64,000 nt of DNA, taken from contig CAJHZI010000200.1 in the NCBI GenBank assembly GCA_905160935.1, positions 899,001-963,000 of the forward strand, written 5' to 3'. This document shows, piece by piece, positions 26,001 to 40,200 of this stretch; within the stretch, counting starts at the first letter, position 1, and each line of letters opens with the position of its first letter. Made by a program: the position numbers and the translations under genes. This DNA comes from Enchytraeus crypticus (taxonomy: Eukaryota > Annelida > Clitellata > Enchytraeida > Enchytraeidae). The notes beneath the pieces were generated by a model. The model worked only from the letters and a program-made list of their open reading frames with translations. It had not been told where the DNA came from and searched no databases.

Positions 26001-29000
26001 GGGCAGCGTGGTACTCACTCAGGTAGATCCTGTATGGATAGGAGTGTCTGGCGAGATATCTAACACACTCTATAGGGTACGTATCTCTATTCAATGCAAT
26101 ATAATAGAAAAAAAACGATACTTTAGGAAAATATTTGTTCCTGTTTGATTGGATATCTCTAAAACACTATAAGGATTAAGATCACAATGCTAATAACACT
26201 TGTGGACAACACATGCTAGTTTCGCAGTATTCAATATTGGGACAAAAGACTTTAAAAGCGTTTGGTAAATCTTATATTTGGAAATTCTTTGTATGCTTCA
26301 AGATAAGAACATGAACAGTAACATAATAAATATATTTGAAAATTGGTTTTTTTAAGAATTAAGGCGCTGATCCGCTAATGTCAGGTGTAAGACTAGGAGG
26401 GATACTTTACCCTTTGTCTCATTTCACTTACTTTCCTTTATGTGTTGTTATGGTTTTATTAAAATTAGAAAATTCCGATCTGAGATGTTGTATTTCTCGT
26501 GAACAAGGATATTAAAATGCTAGGTTATGTATACAACGGTATATTTGTCTTGTCTAGGTACTTCACACTCTGAACAATGATGTTATCTTTTCTTGTTATC
26601 TTGAAATCGGAAATTTATTTAATAGCTCGGTACCTTTTAAATATACATGTTTTTATGATGCATCTGTATAGGTATAATTTTACGCTGCATCTAACACGCC
26701 CGTAATCCTATACTGGAAATTTCTTATCTGACCCCACTCCTATTCGCAAAACTATGACTTTCAAGTTATTAAAGATATTCAAACGAAAAAAATTTCTTTC
26801 TGTTTAATAGAATTTGCTGCTGATCAAGTACTGTCAATTTCAAGAACATCGGCCAAATCCTAACGACTTTATTGTAAAATATATGTGGGGTATCAGTTAT
26901 AAAAGTCACAGTATATATTGAATATAAATTCGATCATCAATCACAAAAATCAAACTATAGTTTGTCTATTCTTGAAACAACCCGAACACAACAAGGGGAA
27001 TGTTGTATTAACTGTGAGAATGATAGGCCTATGTGGTTTTATTGTTGTTATAATTCCCATATATTGTTGCTATTGTGGTATAGGTGAGCTTTGTAGCCTT
27101 ATTGCCTCCTCTTGGAATGAGTCGATATACGATTCGTCAAACGTCTGCCAATGAAAACATTCTAAACACGTTCAGCGAGACAACACTGTACAATCAGCAG
27201 CACACGGACGGGTCTCTAGACAAGTAACTATCCGTTGTGGCTTCTATGTATGCAATCTTACTCCGTAATGAATTGAATAGAACACATTCTAAACGGAGAT
27301 AGTTTACTAAAGAGGTCGTAGAAGGAAGAATGGAAGGAAAGAGAAGCAGAGACAGACCGAGATTAGGAATGTTAGATGATTTAAAGATCCACATTCTCGT
27401 ATATCGACATTAAGAGGAAAACGGAAGACAGAGAAGAGTGAAGGCCATGGAACTGCCAGCAGGTCATGCAGTAAGAGAATGACTCCGTAGTAAAGCTATT
27501 GTGTAATCTTTGAAATTGTTGCTGATAAAGAAATTCAGTGTACTGGCTGGAGCCACTGGCGATGTCGGTAAAATATTCGATTGAGGATCAGTATATGCGG
27601 GGTTGAAATCCTGGGCTCGCCCGTCACTGACATCGCTTTCGAATGAGGAAATTTACGTTAACATTAGCTCTTTTAGCTTTTTGTCAGGTCTATGGTTTGT
27701 AACTCCTCCATGTTTCTCTGTCTTCCTTGTTTCCCTTTACATCCACATATTTTATTTAGCTTATGCGTTAATCCAGGTAACTACTTCACATGTATGACAG
27801 ACAAACGTAGCCGGTCCACCCGACCGGCAGGTTAGAGGGCACTCCTAAACGATATGCTTCATTCACAAAATGGTTTGAGAATGACCGTTGTCACAAAGTG
27901 GCGAATCACGAATACCCCAACTCACTTTCTCTACATCTACCATGACCCCTATGGAAACGATTCAGTTGGCACCAACGTCCTCTACAGAGACTCATTTTTT
28001 CCTGAAAGCTCTTGAGATCCCGGACCAGAAAGTGCTTGTTTACATCAGCACCTAACCACACTAACCTCCAGTGAGATATAGACATCAAGGGATGTCGCCG
28101 CTGCTGCATAACCCAAATAGGATACCATGATTTGAGCCGCTTCGATAGAGGATTTGACTAAACAATTGATAGAGGAAGAGCTTGATTCTCACGGACGCTC
28201 TGCAGTTGTTTGACCATTTTTTCTCTTTATGGCGAATATGAGTGGGTACTATGTTATACAGAACCGGGAGCCATGGCGTTTGAGTTAACTGGATTTTCCC
28301 AGAGATTATAGGCATGTTTGTGCCTTAATGAGTTTTGAGGCCAAATCATCATCATCATCTTCTTTCATTGAATCCCAGTTTAAATTGGGCCGGGATACGT
28401 AAAGGCCATCTTTTCATTTCGTTTTACAATATTTAGTAGCAATTTCTGGAGCCTGGGCGCTCACCAACCGAATGCCTGTTCTGACGTTGGTTTGGATTTT
28501 AGTGCTTTGTCGCCTTTTAAGACACACGCTGTACACAGTTAGTTTGTTCTTCTACAATTCGGAAACTACACAGATAAAACTACCCACCTTAGAATATCCA
28601 GCTCTTCTTCGTATTTCTTTATATTTCTTTATGCATTAGTAAGCTGTTTCTGTACCAACTCTCCCCTGAATTGTTTCATTGATAATTTTTGATTCAGCTG
28701 ATATTTTCATTTCCAAAGTTTTTTGATATTCTCCTTCCTTAAAGTCTGTGTCCTTATACAGTAGCGTGATCCATACCAAAAGATTTCACTATCCATAACT
28801 CTCATGCTTTCCTTGGACTTTTTTTTACAAGTTCTTTCTTTTTATCGAAAAACTTTTGTTTTTGGAATCCAACTACATATTTAGCTTTCATATTTTCCAG
28901 TAATAATAGTAATAATAACTTCCGGCAATTTTTATAGCGGTGTCATGGCTGGTTTCCTGTCCTTAAGACCGCATTACAAGTTTCTGGCAGGTTATTATTA

Positions 29001-31232
29001 ATCCTTTCCATAGTCAATCATATATTTGCTATTGATAGCGCCAATCGGCCACAAGCTCGGATACAATATTAACCTTCAATCCATCGTTTGTTGTGTCACT
29101 TGTATCCGAAGCGAACACTCTATAACCGTTACGTCATATCCCCTCCCCAATATTTGATGTTTTAATAGTATAGCATAGTCCGGACTTAACGTCAGTGTCT
29201 TATGCAATTTACATTGTTATTCCTTTCTATCTTCTATTTCCTTACCCTTTGGTCTTTAGTTTTTTATCTTCTTACGCAAACGGTAATATTCCATTCCTTT
29301 CTATTCATAACTTTCTTTCTATTAGATTGCAATTGCTTTCTGCAACCTATGACTCGAAGCTTCCGTCGAATGTCAATTATCGAGCAGCTAACCTTAGTTG
29401 TATATATGATTGCTGGCATGTACAGGTTCGATTCGTGTACACTGCATGTAGAATAGAATAGAGAATATGTTTATTTTCAGCATGTCTATGTTTTGTACAC
29501 AACTACAGTATATAAACTCTTGTTTACTTTTTCTTATTCTTATTCTGTCTCTTGTGGTTTTATTCATACGCCTAATCTTATTCAGTCTTTTGTGGTTTTT
29601 ATTCATACGCTTAATCTTATTCAGTCTCTTGTGGTTTTTATTCATACGCTTAATCTTATTCAGAGGCTTATTCCTTATTTGAACCTCTCTCTCTTAGTAT
29701 GGGTCTTTAACTCATAGTAGTGTTATCTTTTAGTCTTCTTCTGACTTCTACATGTGTAAGTATTGTAGCGTGATAGTTAAGTTGTCGCTGGGTCAACAAC
29801 AACAACAGGTATTTAGGGTATGCTGTAATGTATATTGACTTGTAACTTTTATTTAAGCTATACTTGTAACTTAAGTAGCAATAATTGTATGTATAATGCT
29901 GAAATCTAAGAAAAAGCTAAAGGTAAGGTCTGTTTCCTCACTCGAAAGCTATTTCAGTGACGGGCGAGCCCAGGATTTGAACCCCGCACGTACTGATCCG
30001 CGGTTGAGTGTCTTACCGACTTCGCTACTGTATAATATAGAAACCAAATATAATATAGTTTCTATATAGTATAGAAACCAAAAGGAACGCGGAAGAGTGG
30101 GATATTTATTGGAGTTTTATGCTATTTTGCTTTGTATGTACTGATAGGCTAAGGTTGATGTCGCCAGCCTTTTAACTTACGGTGTTTTTATGGCTCTTTG
30201 TGCCGTGTTGACATTTTACAGTCTAGTTAGTCTAGTAATGTTAGTTCCTGAACACTATGTTCTATAGTTTTCTACTGAGTAGATGAATCATTGTTCTCTT
30301 TTGTTCCTACATTACTAACTTAGTTGTGTTTGTTATTTTCTCTGCTAAAGTTATTTGTTAATTTGTTTTATGTAGGACTGGCTTGTTTAAGATAGCAGTA
30401 GAGACACCTAAAACTGATGAAGGAACTGTATCCATACAAAACACTAAACTGTTGGCCTCCTTCTCCACTAAGTGGGGCATACTCAGGGTACTGTTTTCAT
30501 TTTTCATTTACTTTATTCACAATTTTTATCCGACTCTATCTAAACTGAAACTCAAATAAAGACGATCATGAGGATGATTATATAACATTTTTCTAACTAT
30601 TCATACTCTGTATCGATATTAAAAGTTGAAGTCCAGTCAATAAACCGGCAGGTTAGGTGTAAGATCTGCTCGATTAGAGTTGTAACGCCACCACTTAAAT
30701 TATAATTGTAAAATTGTTAATAATAATAATAGTAATAATAATAAAGGTTTAACGTCCATTTTCTCATCCAGGGATGATGTCAGGAACATCTCCACAGCAA
30801 ACATCTTTACAGATCAATTCACCCAGACCAATCTGCAAAAAAATGTGCTGAGGAGAGTAAGGTCCTAAACGAAAGCCGGCCGGGTGATCAAAAATGGTCA
30901 GGGCAGATTGATTATGTCTACCTTGGGAAGAGGTAAGCCTTAAGCGTGCTAGAGAATGAAAGATGAAAGAGAGAAACAAGAGTGAAGGTTAGCAAGTAAA
31001 GAGTTCCAGATTGTGGGTGCTGATTAAGTAAATGAACGTCTGCCCAATGACGTGAGAATATTTGGAATAGAGAGGAAATTGGCATCGGTGGAACGAAGTG
31101 CACGTGAGGGACGATAGGGAAGAAGAATTTCAGATCAGTAAGAAGGCTTACCAAATCGCAGAGTTTTGAAAGTTAATATAGCTATTTTATATTTTATGCT
31201 TTAATTAACAGGGAGCCAATGAAGACTGCGGA

Positions 31233-31267
<35 letters not shown>

Positions 31268-34200
31268 GGTTTAACGTCCGTTTCCTCATCCAGGGATGAT
31301 GTCAGGGACGTCCCCAACAGCACACATCAATTCACCCAGACCAATATGCGAAAGAAATCTGCGGAGGAGAAGTAAGGTCCTAAACGAAAGCCAGTCCAGT
31401 GATCAAAAAATGGTCCAGGTAGATTGATTGAAGTAGATTGATTGAAGTAGAGAAAGAGGGCGAAATTAAAGTCGAGAGGACTTGCAAACAACACGTACAA
31501 GAGAATTTTGGACGTGCTGCAAACGATTTAGAGAAGAAGAAGGCAACCCATATAATAATGAATTACAGTAGTCGAGCTTTGAGTGAGCTATAGAATTAGC
31601 AAGGATAGTGGCTGAATTTCTAGTAAGTGATGGATGTATTTACCTTATCTGACGAATCTGAAGGAAAGAAGCGCAACAAACAGAAGAGATGTGGGATTTA
31701 AAGTCATGGTTTTCATCAAATATGACTTCAAGGTTTTTTGGCGGATCGAGAAGGTGAAACAGCAAGATTTTGAAAATTAATAGAGTTATTAGTAATTTTA
31801 TGTCTTTGCAAAGGAGTGCCAATTAAAAGGTATTCAGTTTTGGAGGGATTAACAGCAAGACGATTAGCACAAAACCAGGAATAAACCTTGTCTGGAATGG
31901 ATGAGAGATGAGCCAGTTTCTGATCGGAATCATGATTAGAAAAGGAAATATATAGTTGTGTGTCGTCTGCGTTGAAGTGAAAATTTATGGAGGACTGAGC
32001 AAGCAGTAGTGTATCAGAGGAGTGATATATAAAGATAAGAGGAATGGACCTAACACTGAACCTTGAGGAACACAGCGTAGGAGGGGTAGTTCAGAAGAGC
32101 GATTTTGACCAGTAACGACCGATTGTGTGCGACATGAGTGACATGATGTGAGAAGGGAAAAAGCAGAATCAGATATGCCAAAACAAGATTTAAGCCTATT
32201 TATTTATGCCATGGTCAAATGTATCAAAGGCAGCAGAGAGATCTAGAAGAACCAAGGCAGAAACCTGTTTGCTACTCATGGCCAAGCTAAGATCATTGTG
32301 TATACGAAGAAGAGCAGTTTCCGTAGAATGGAGTTTTCTATAGGTAGATTGATAATGCGAGAGAGAAGGGAAAGAATCAAAATGAGTGCATAAACGGGTA
32401 TAAATTACCTTAGCATGAAGTTTAGAGATGAAGTTAAGATTTGAAATAGGACGATAACTGGAAAGATCATCTTTTGGTAGAGAAGACTTTTTTAGCAAAG
32501 GAGATGCTTGTTTGAAGGAGGTCGGGAGGATACCTTCTGAGGGTGAGAGTTTGATTAAGTAAGTAATAGGAGCAACTAAAACATCAATACAGGATTTCAG
32601 TAATCGTGTAGGAATAACATCAAGGCAGCTAGATGAGTCGGTAGAGCGAAAAATAAAATTGTTTATTTCTTCCGTTTTAGCTGATTCAAAACTAGAAAGT
32701 AGTGGTGGCTCAGGCATATTTACAGAAATGGTGTTGTCAGTGTCAATGGAGTTGGAGGGTAGTATAGAGCTACAGAGTTTGGCAATTTTGTCATCGAAAA
32801 AGTTGAGAAAAGAGGTAGCAAGAGATGATGGTGAGGTGGTAGAGGGGAGTGAATAAAATTGCGTATTTCTTCCTTCTTCTGCTTGGCTATTACATAATTG
32901 GCTTCCTTGGCTATCCTTGCTTTTTTTAATAGCGCACTGATGGCAGCCGGCGCAGATTTAAGAATAACCATTCGGCGCATTCAAAATTTATTTTCATTTA
33001 CAGTTGTCAACATTCGGTCATTGGTGGTAGTCACCCATCCATGCTCTAACCGCACCCGACGTAGTTTACTTAGTTTATTGACGCTCATCTCAACCAGTGA
33101 GCTAAATCCCGCCCATTCGAAGATATCTATCACTCCCAGTACTAAAAGTCTAAACTGAAAGGCAGTTACTAGTCATTTGATTAGTAACAATTTGATAGTT
33201 AAGCGTGTTGTATAAAAAATAATAAAAACAATAAGTGATATATGATTTACAAAAGAAGGGATATATGTTGTACCAGTGTTATGTCCTATCCCGGGTTGTG
33301 TCCGGGATGCTTGAAGAATAGACCCGCCGTGTAAATATTGGTGTACATACTGAGTTAATTTTGATGATATGTTGATTGCTCTACATACTGAGTTGAGCTC
33401 AAAAGCTTTATATATTCTTAGACGACTTAGGTTTAAATTGCCCAAACAATCACTGTTAAACATATATTGTAGTTTTATCCATTCTCACCTAAATTACTGC
33501 AATATTATGTGGGGTTGTGCATCCATTTCTACTCTAAAAGAATTATTTGTCCTACAAAAACGTGCAGTTAGAATTATTAATAATTGTAATTATTTATCAC
33601 ATACGTCTCCAATATTCAAGGACCTTGCCATTTTGAAATTGTCTGATATAAACTACTATAACACAGTGTTATTTATGTTAAAAAGTAAACATAATTGTCT
33701 ACCATTAACTTGCAACGAATTTGTAATATCTAGCACTTCTGTAGTGAATAATAATTATTACATGAGAAATGTTAATGAATTCATTGTTCCCTTCTCACGT
33801 ACAAATATACGAGCTAAATGCATATCTGTACACGGTCCAAAACTGTGGAATAATTTGCCAGATGTTATAAAAAATTCTACGTCTATTTCTAATTTTAAGA
33901 AAGATTTTTTTAGTTTAATATTTAATCAATATTAATTAAGCCTTTATGTATTTATACTAGTAAAGCTCTCCTTGAACGCTTGTACTAGTTAATTAGTCAC
34001 TACATTTGTTTCATTGTATTTTCCTTTTCTTGTTTTATTCTTTTTCTTTGCACTTTAAAGTTTAGTTTAAATAATTAGTTTTTTGCTATTTGGAGATATG
34101 ATCTTAGTTTGCTTATTTAATTTGTAATAATTTAGAGATGTTTTTTTAAATTTAGTTTGAGTTTCACTTGCCAGTGTCTGGCCATTTCCTAATTTGATAA

Positions 34201-37200
34201 TGTTCAATTGTATGGCTACCAACGGTTTTACTGTAATTAGTAATGTAATAGAAATTTTTGTATTTCACACTTAAGTAGACTATAGCTGCTAATTGTGGTA
34301 TTACCGTACAGAGCCATGTCTCTTTTATGGTAGCCTCTTTCGTACTGTTATTTGTTTATCAAACTACATGCAAGTTCCTATTGTTTGTATAATCTGTGCT
34401 GTGATGAACAAATAAACGATACTAAGCTAAAAAAAAAGTTTGATGTAATGTTGACAGCTGTACATACTGAGTTAAGTTTGATGATATTTGATTGCTGTAC
34501 ATACTGAGTTAAGTTTGTTGGAATGTTGACAGCTGTACACACTGAGTTAAGTTTGATGGATGTTGACAGCTGTACTTGTGTTACAGAGTGTGACGCTGAA
34601 GGGGGAGGACGAGGGAGGAGATGTGCTGAACGCTGAGATGCAGTGGGTCAAGTATGGAACTGTGAGAGCTAAAGATAGGAGCGGCGCCTACTTGTTCCTG
34701 CCTGACGGAGAGGCTAAGGTAGCTGCCATAAATTGCCTTTCCATCTCGAACTAACTCTCTTTATCTCTCATACACTTTTCGCGTTTCTCTTCACTCTATC
34801 TCTTCCTCCGTTTCTCTCTCACTCTTTCACTCTTTCTCTCTCTCGCAATCGAAATGAATCATTGTAGATTTCTATTAGTACTCTGATCACTGAGCCGAGT
34901 GCTGTATGTTTGTGTTCTGTGTGTACAGCCTGTTGTCTATCAGTCTGACCCAGTGCTGCGACGTGTTGTTGGTAGATTATCTTCAGAGATTCACCTGATA
35001 ACAACATTCTGTGAACAAACTTCACGCCTTGTCAACTCACCTGGTTAATATAACTCCTTCCTATAGCATACGTCTGTGTATAGAACAGATCTAAATTGTT
35101 AAAGTTGTATTAATACAATTACAGGATAAAAATCCTCTAATTATGAGATTTGTATTTTAAGTTCGCGTCTTTAATGGACAAATCTTAGAGCTTTCGAGAT
35201 TTGTTTGAGAAATTTATGGACAATTTCTTGATTATCCAACTTAGTTCCTGATCAAGTGAACAGTATAGGTGGTTATCTGATATCGGAATATAAAACTCTT
35301 TTCTCTATTACAACTCTTTTCTCTATTACAACTCTTTTCTCTATTACAACTCTTTTCTCTATTACAACTCTTTTCTCTATTACAACTCTTTTCTCTATTA
35401 CAACTCTTTTCTCTATTACAACTCTTTTCTCTATTACAACTCTTTTCTCTATTACAACTCTTTTCTCTATTACAACTCTTTTCTCTATTACAACTCTTTT
35501 CTCTACAATTGCAACAGATTCAAAGGAAGGTAATTAAGAAATACCATAAGATATTATAGAGAATTTTTCAAAAATACAGGAACGCTAGGTTGAAATTCTG
35601 TCAGAGAAGTATTAAAAATGACTTTAGCATTCCATTCTATGGAGTCAAATGATAACTCATTATATATTCATTTTATATTCTTTTCTTTTTTCAGTTTTTA
35701 AATTGTTTTAAATCTCATGTACAGGTATAGATGGACAGTCGCTGTATGTGTACAATCTGGTGGACATCCGCTCAGAGAGTAACTACGAGTTGTCGATGAG
35801 ACTGAAGACTGAGCTCAACAGTGCAGATCTCTTCTATACTGATCTCAACGGTTTTCAGGTATATGTTCTCTTGTTGTCCCTCTCACTGTCTCTATCTCCC
35901 TCTCTCTCTCTCTCTCTCTGTCTCTCTTTCACTCTCTTTCTCTCTCTCTCTCTCTCTCTCATAATTAGAAGATTGTGAGAAATTTAGTGGATGTGTTGAT
36001 TTAAGCTTCAGTCAGTGATAATGAAGACATGTTCTTTCTAGATTGTAGTCCTACTATATTATACTATATTTTATACCCTCGATAATTGTAACCTAAATCT
36101 AAGTCGTTTAAAAGTATCTGAAGGTAAAGAAACCAATATTTAGTGTAAACTTAACGATATATGTCTGTACCCTGAACACTAATCTCACTACTTCGTTTAA
36201 TTTCAAACATTTTATAATTAAACAATTTGTGAGATCTACTAGTCACACAGTTAGCACGATTATTTATCTAATTGATATTTAATTATGTTAGATAATTGAT
36301 ATTAATTACTTGATAAATTGCTTATTTAATCTCTAATTAAAGTTATCCTCTGTTTCATGTAGTCATTGTTTCACTGATTATTTTTTTATCAGATGCAAAG
36401 GCGCAAGCGATACAAGAAGTTACCACTCCAGGGAAATTTTTATCCGATGACGTCAGTGGTGTCGATAGAGGATGACAAGTACAGAGTGTCAGTGCTGGGC
36501 GCCCAGTCACTTGGCACTTCTAGTTTGTCTCCTGGTATCTCTCGCTCATTCTATCAGTACAACAAGTTTACATGCGCAAAAATAATTGTATTGAAATTCC
36601 GATTGATATTCTAGAGCATACAGGACATTGTGCTCGGGTGTGGTTGGACCACTGCAGAATAGGGCAACCGCAAACAGTCTGCCGCGTGTACGTAAGAGGC
36701 GACTAAAGGCTGGAGCTAAGGATGACTAGAGGGGACCCACCTCACCATGAATTATTTTCCCCAGGATTAAATGGTAATTAATCCACCTAACTGAGGAAGG
36801 CAACGGGAAATCACCTCGGAAGCCATACTTTTCCCAAGCTATAGGCTACATTAGGTATGGATAAGGCACAGACTTTGTGAAGAGATTAACTTGTTGATCT
36901 AAGGAGTGATCTAAGGAGCGAGAAAACAGACTTGGAGTATGAATATGTACCTTGAACCTGCCATTTGGCAGGTTCAAGGTACATATTCATACTCCACTGG
37001 CACTGAAGAGAGACAGGACATTAGGATAATATGTTTATCAGGATAATAATAATAAAGCTTTAACGTCCGTTTCGTCATCCATGGATGATGTCAGGGACGT
37101 CGATATAGTACGATGTAGATAATATGCTACAAGTAACTGCTAATATAATAAGATATTATGCTTTTAACTCGTCATTCAGCAAAACTCATAAGGAATAATC

Positions 37201-40200
37201 TAAGAGGAGGAAACCTATGGATCTGAGCCGTATTTAAGAATAGGTCCAGTTTCTTGTTCGACAGGCTAAAGAAGATCCAGAAGCAGATTTTTCGAGTGAT
37301 TTTATAGTAAATAAGAATATATGAATAATTGAATATATAATTTAATGTGAGTGTATGTATATAGTAAACTCATTACTTCGTTTAATTTCAAATATATTTA
37401 ATAATTAAATTAAATACAATTAATTTATATATTAATATATAATATTATATGTATTAGTGTGTTAATTATATACTATGTATGTATTAATTAATCGGTGTAT
37501 TTATATATTAAAAATAAGTAATACTAAAATTTGTTGGGTGATTACCCCAAGTTTGTAAATTTGTATTGCCATTGAGAGTTAAGTTTAAACTGAATGTAAG
37601 TGTTATCGTATACAAATTTTTGCATCGGATAAAAATTGGTTTCAGATTGTAGCTGAAGCGAGTATTTAATCCAATTAACTGTAACTCTAACTTTGTAATT
37701 GGTGGTGGTTTATTTCGACTTACTGTAGTGTCTTTTTTAATCCTACTTTTTATGTTTGTACTGTTTTATTTGTTTTCTGCTATTTTTCTTCCTGTCAAAT
37801 GTTGACGAATGAAGAGGTAGATGTATTTGTAGAAGAAGTAGACATATCTATCAAGTGATATAGACACGAAAAGTTTTAATAGACATTGAATAATAATAGC
37901 ATATAATAGTGTTCATTGTAATAGTAAGATCAGTGTTCTTTGCTTGTTGCTACTTTCAGGTTGGTTAGAAATAATGCAGGACAGAAGATTAGATCAAGAT
38001 GATAACAGAGGTTTGCAGCAGGGTGTACATGATAATAAACAAACTCCCAATGAGTTCAGAATTCTGTTTGAGAAGAGATCCACTGAACCCAAGGTAAGTT
38101 GGTAGCGAATAGTTCTAGCCAGTAAATGATTCTGCAAGCACATGTGCCGTTAGCTGAGCCAAGCAGGTTCGGCTAACTGTTACACTGAAATGAATGCTTG
38201 TTATATACACCTAGCAGATTAAATTTTGTAGCAGGTGAATTGAATTACAGGATCAGATCTTTCCCTTACCAGTCTTTGCCCCTTCTACTCATATCCTAGT
38301 GGTTTATCTCTGAATTAGCTATAAACTGTAAAACCAAAGCAAACTCAAAGTCTAACTTAACACTGAACCCAAACCAATCCTAGTTAATTACAATTAAATC
38401 AAGTAGAATGTGAAATAGCGGATTGGCTGATCTATTAAATTTGCGTTGGATGGATGGGAATGTTGGTCAGCCACATCCAGACGCTTCACGACGTGGAAGC
38501 GAGGAGCTGCGATGAGTATGAGGAGCTACATGAGGAGCTGCTATGAGTATGACGAGCTACATGAGGAGCTGCTATGAGTATGAGGAGCTACATGAGGAGC
38601 TGCTATGAGTATGAGGAGCTACATGAGGTACTGCTATGAGTATGAGGAGCTACATGAGGAGCTGCTATGAGTATGAGGAGCTACATGAGGAGCTGCTATG
38701 AGTATGAGGAGCTGCTATGAGTATGAGGAGCTACATGAGGAGCTGCTATGAGTATGAGGAGCTACATGAGGAGCTGCTATGAGTATGAGATTGAAATATA
38801 GTAAACGTCACTTCGTAAGATGTTCACAAGCCCGCCAAATGGAGACAAGCATGTCGACTAGCGGACCCTGCAGAAAAGCTAGACACAGGCAAAGAGAAAG
38901 AAGAAGAGAAACTGTAGTAGCTCATGTAGCAGCTATGAATGAAGCAAAAATGTGAAAATGTGTGAAATGCCAGCAAGATCTGCCACAAATTAGACTACAA
39001 GCCATCATCATCATGATCTTCACTTGAATCTCAGTTTAATTAGAGCCGGGATACGAATCCAGCTTCCCCATTCCTCTCTATTTGTTCTTTCGTTTGGACG
39101 TCATCGTCAGAAGGGGCATTTGGTTGGTGAGCGCCCATGCTTCAGAAATTGCTACAAAACCTTAAAACAAATTTGACTGACAGTATGAATTGAATTTGCA
39201 AATTTGTGATTGTGATTACAATTCGGCCTTTGTAATTAGTATGCTATAAAGAATATTATACCTTTCGGCTAACATCATTATTGGATTATGAACAAACAAT
39301 AACAATAGAGAGAAATACTTAATAGTTCTTAAATAACACAAACTCCATTTCAGACTTTTTAATTTAAATATGTTGACTATGCATGTATTATCTAGTTTTA
39401 AATCACACTGGCTGATTGTATCCCTAAGTCTTTATCAGCTCCCACTAGTAAGTTCTTGTTTAGGTTTAGATAAATTCGATGTATACATCGTTTTGTTGGC
39501 GTAGCCTAAATATGGACTCGATACACTCAGAATGTCAACCTATTTGTTAGTATGTATATGAATCAACACCCATGCTTGGAACAGATACGGCATTTGAAGA
39601 AGATAAACTGTAAACCTACTAAGTATTGTTTACTAAGTATTACTATTATTTTTTTACTATTTATAGGCCGCGCAGTCAGTGGGCTACCAGTCCTTGCTGA
39701 GTCTGATGACATCACATGACTTGGTTCACTCCGTGCATGTACTGCCTGGACGAGATGAAATGAGCGCAGCGAGTACACTCTCCAGCTACTCACCACTTCA
39801 ACATCAACTTCCCTGTGATGTTTGTCTACTCTATTGCTTCGATATCTCTATTCTTTCTTATGAACGCCTTGTATAGCGTACAGTTTTAATTAAGCAGTCA
39901 CGTGATATTTTTCTCTTTTGGCGTTTATTAATGAAAAAAAGGAAACTGAGACTGCTCGTTTCATTATCTAGTCAATCTAGTGGGTTTATTATTTCACTGG
40001 CCTGGGATTGAAATCCAGGCCGCACGATTCAGAATCTTAGTATCGATCTACTGATATACCAATGCGCTAAGCCCCGCCCCAATTATTATTGATTGATTGA
40101 TTGATCGATCGATCGCCTGTTTTTCAATATAGAACTAGGCTAGGTTTGCATTTGGTCAAATTGGCATAGCTCTTTGGGAACCTTATGATTTAAATGGCTT

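Larger units (their letters stand above)
27224..30375 (+). other. mannosidase intron 6, repeat-rich
   Basis: Holds two LINE remnants, two SINE-1 copies, an inverted-repeat family fragment (28345-28530) and a 36-bp minisatellite (listed separately). Otherwise AT-rich with no gene. Confidence 0.6.
30488..34586 (+). other. mannosidase intron 7, LINE-rich
   Basis: Contains two adjacent minus-strand L2/CR1-like LINE copies, a composite SINE, a plus-strand LINE inserted in a minisatellite, and the minisatellite itself up to the acceptor. No host gene. Confidence 0.75.
36535..37959 (+). other. mannosidase intron 11, repeats
   Basis: Contains repeat family Y with a perfect 30-bp inverted repeat, an L2-like LINE tail (37045-37101) and a LINE 3' UTR copy (37640-37860). 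37110-37630 is plain AT-rich. Confidence 0.7.
38094..39666 (+). other. mannosidase intron 12
   Basis: Contains minisatellite M3 (38505-38788) and a repeat X relative (39003-39165). No gene. Confidence 0.7.

Noticed and set aside
35256..35537. Open frame with (TLFSIT)n repeats
   Set aside because: It is the 18-bp minisatellite read in frame inside a mannosidase intron. No other coding evidence.
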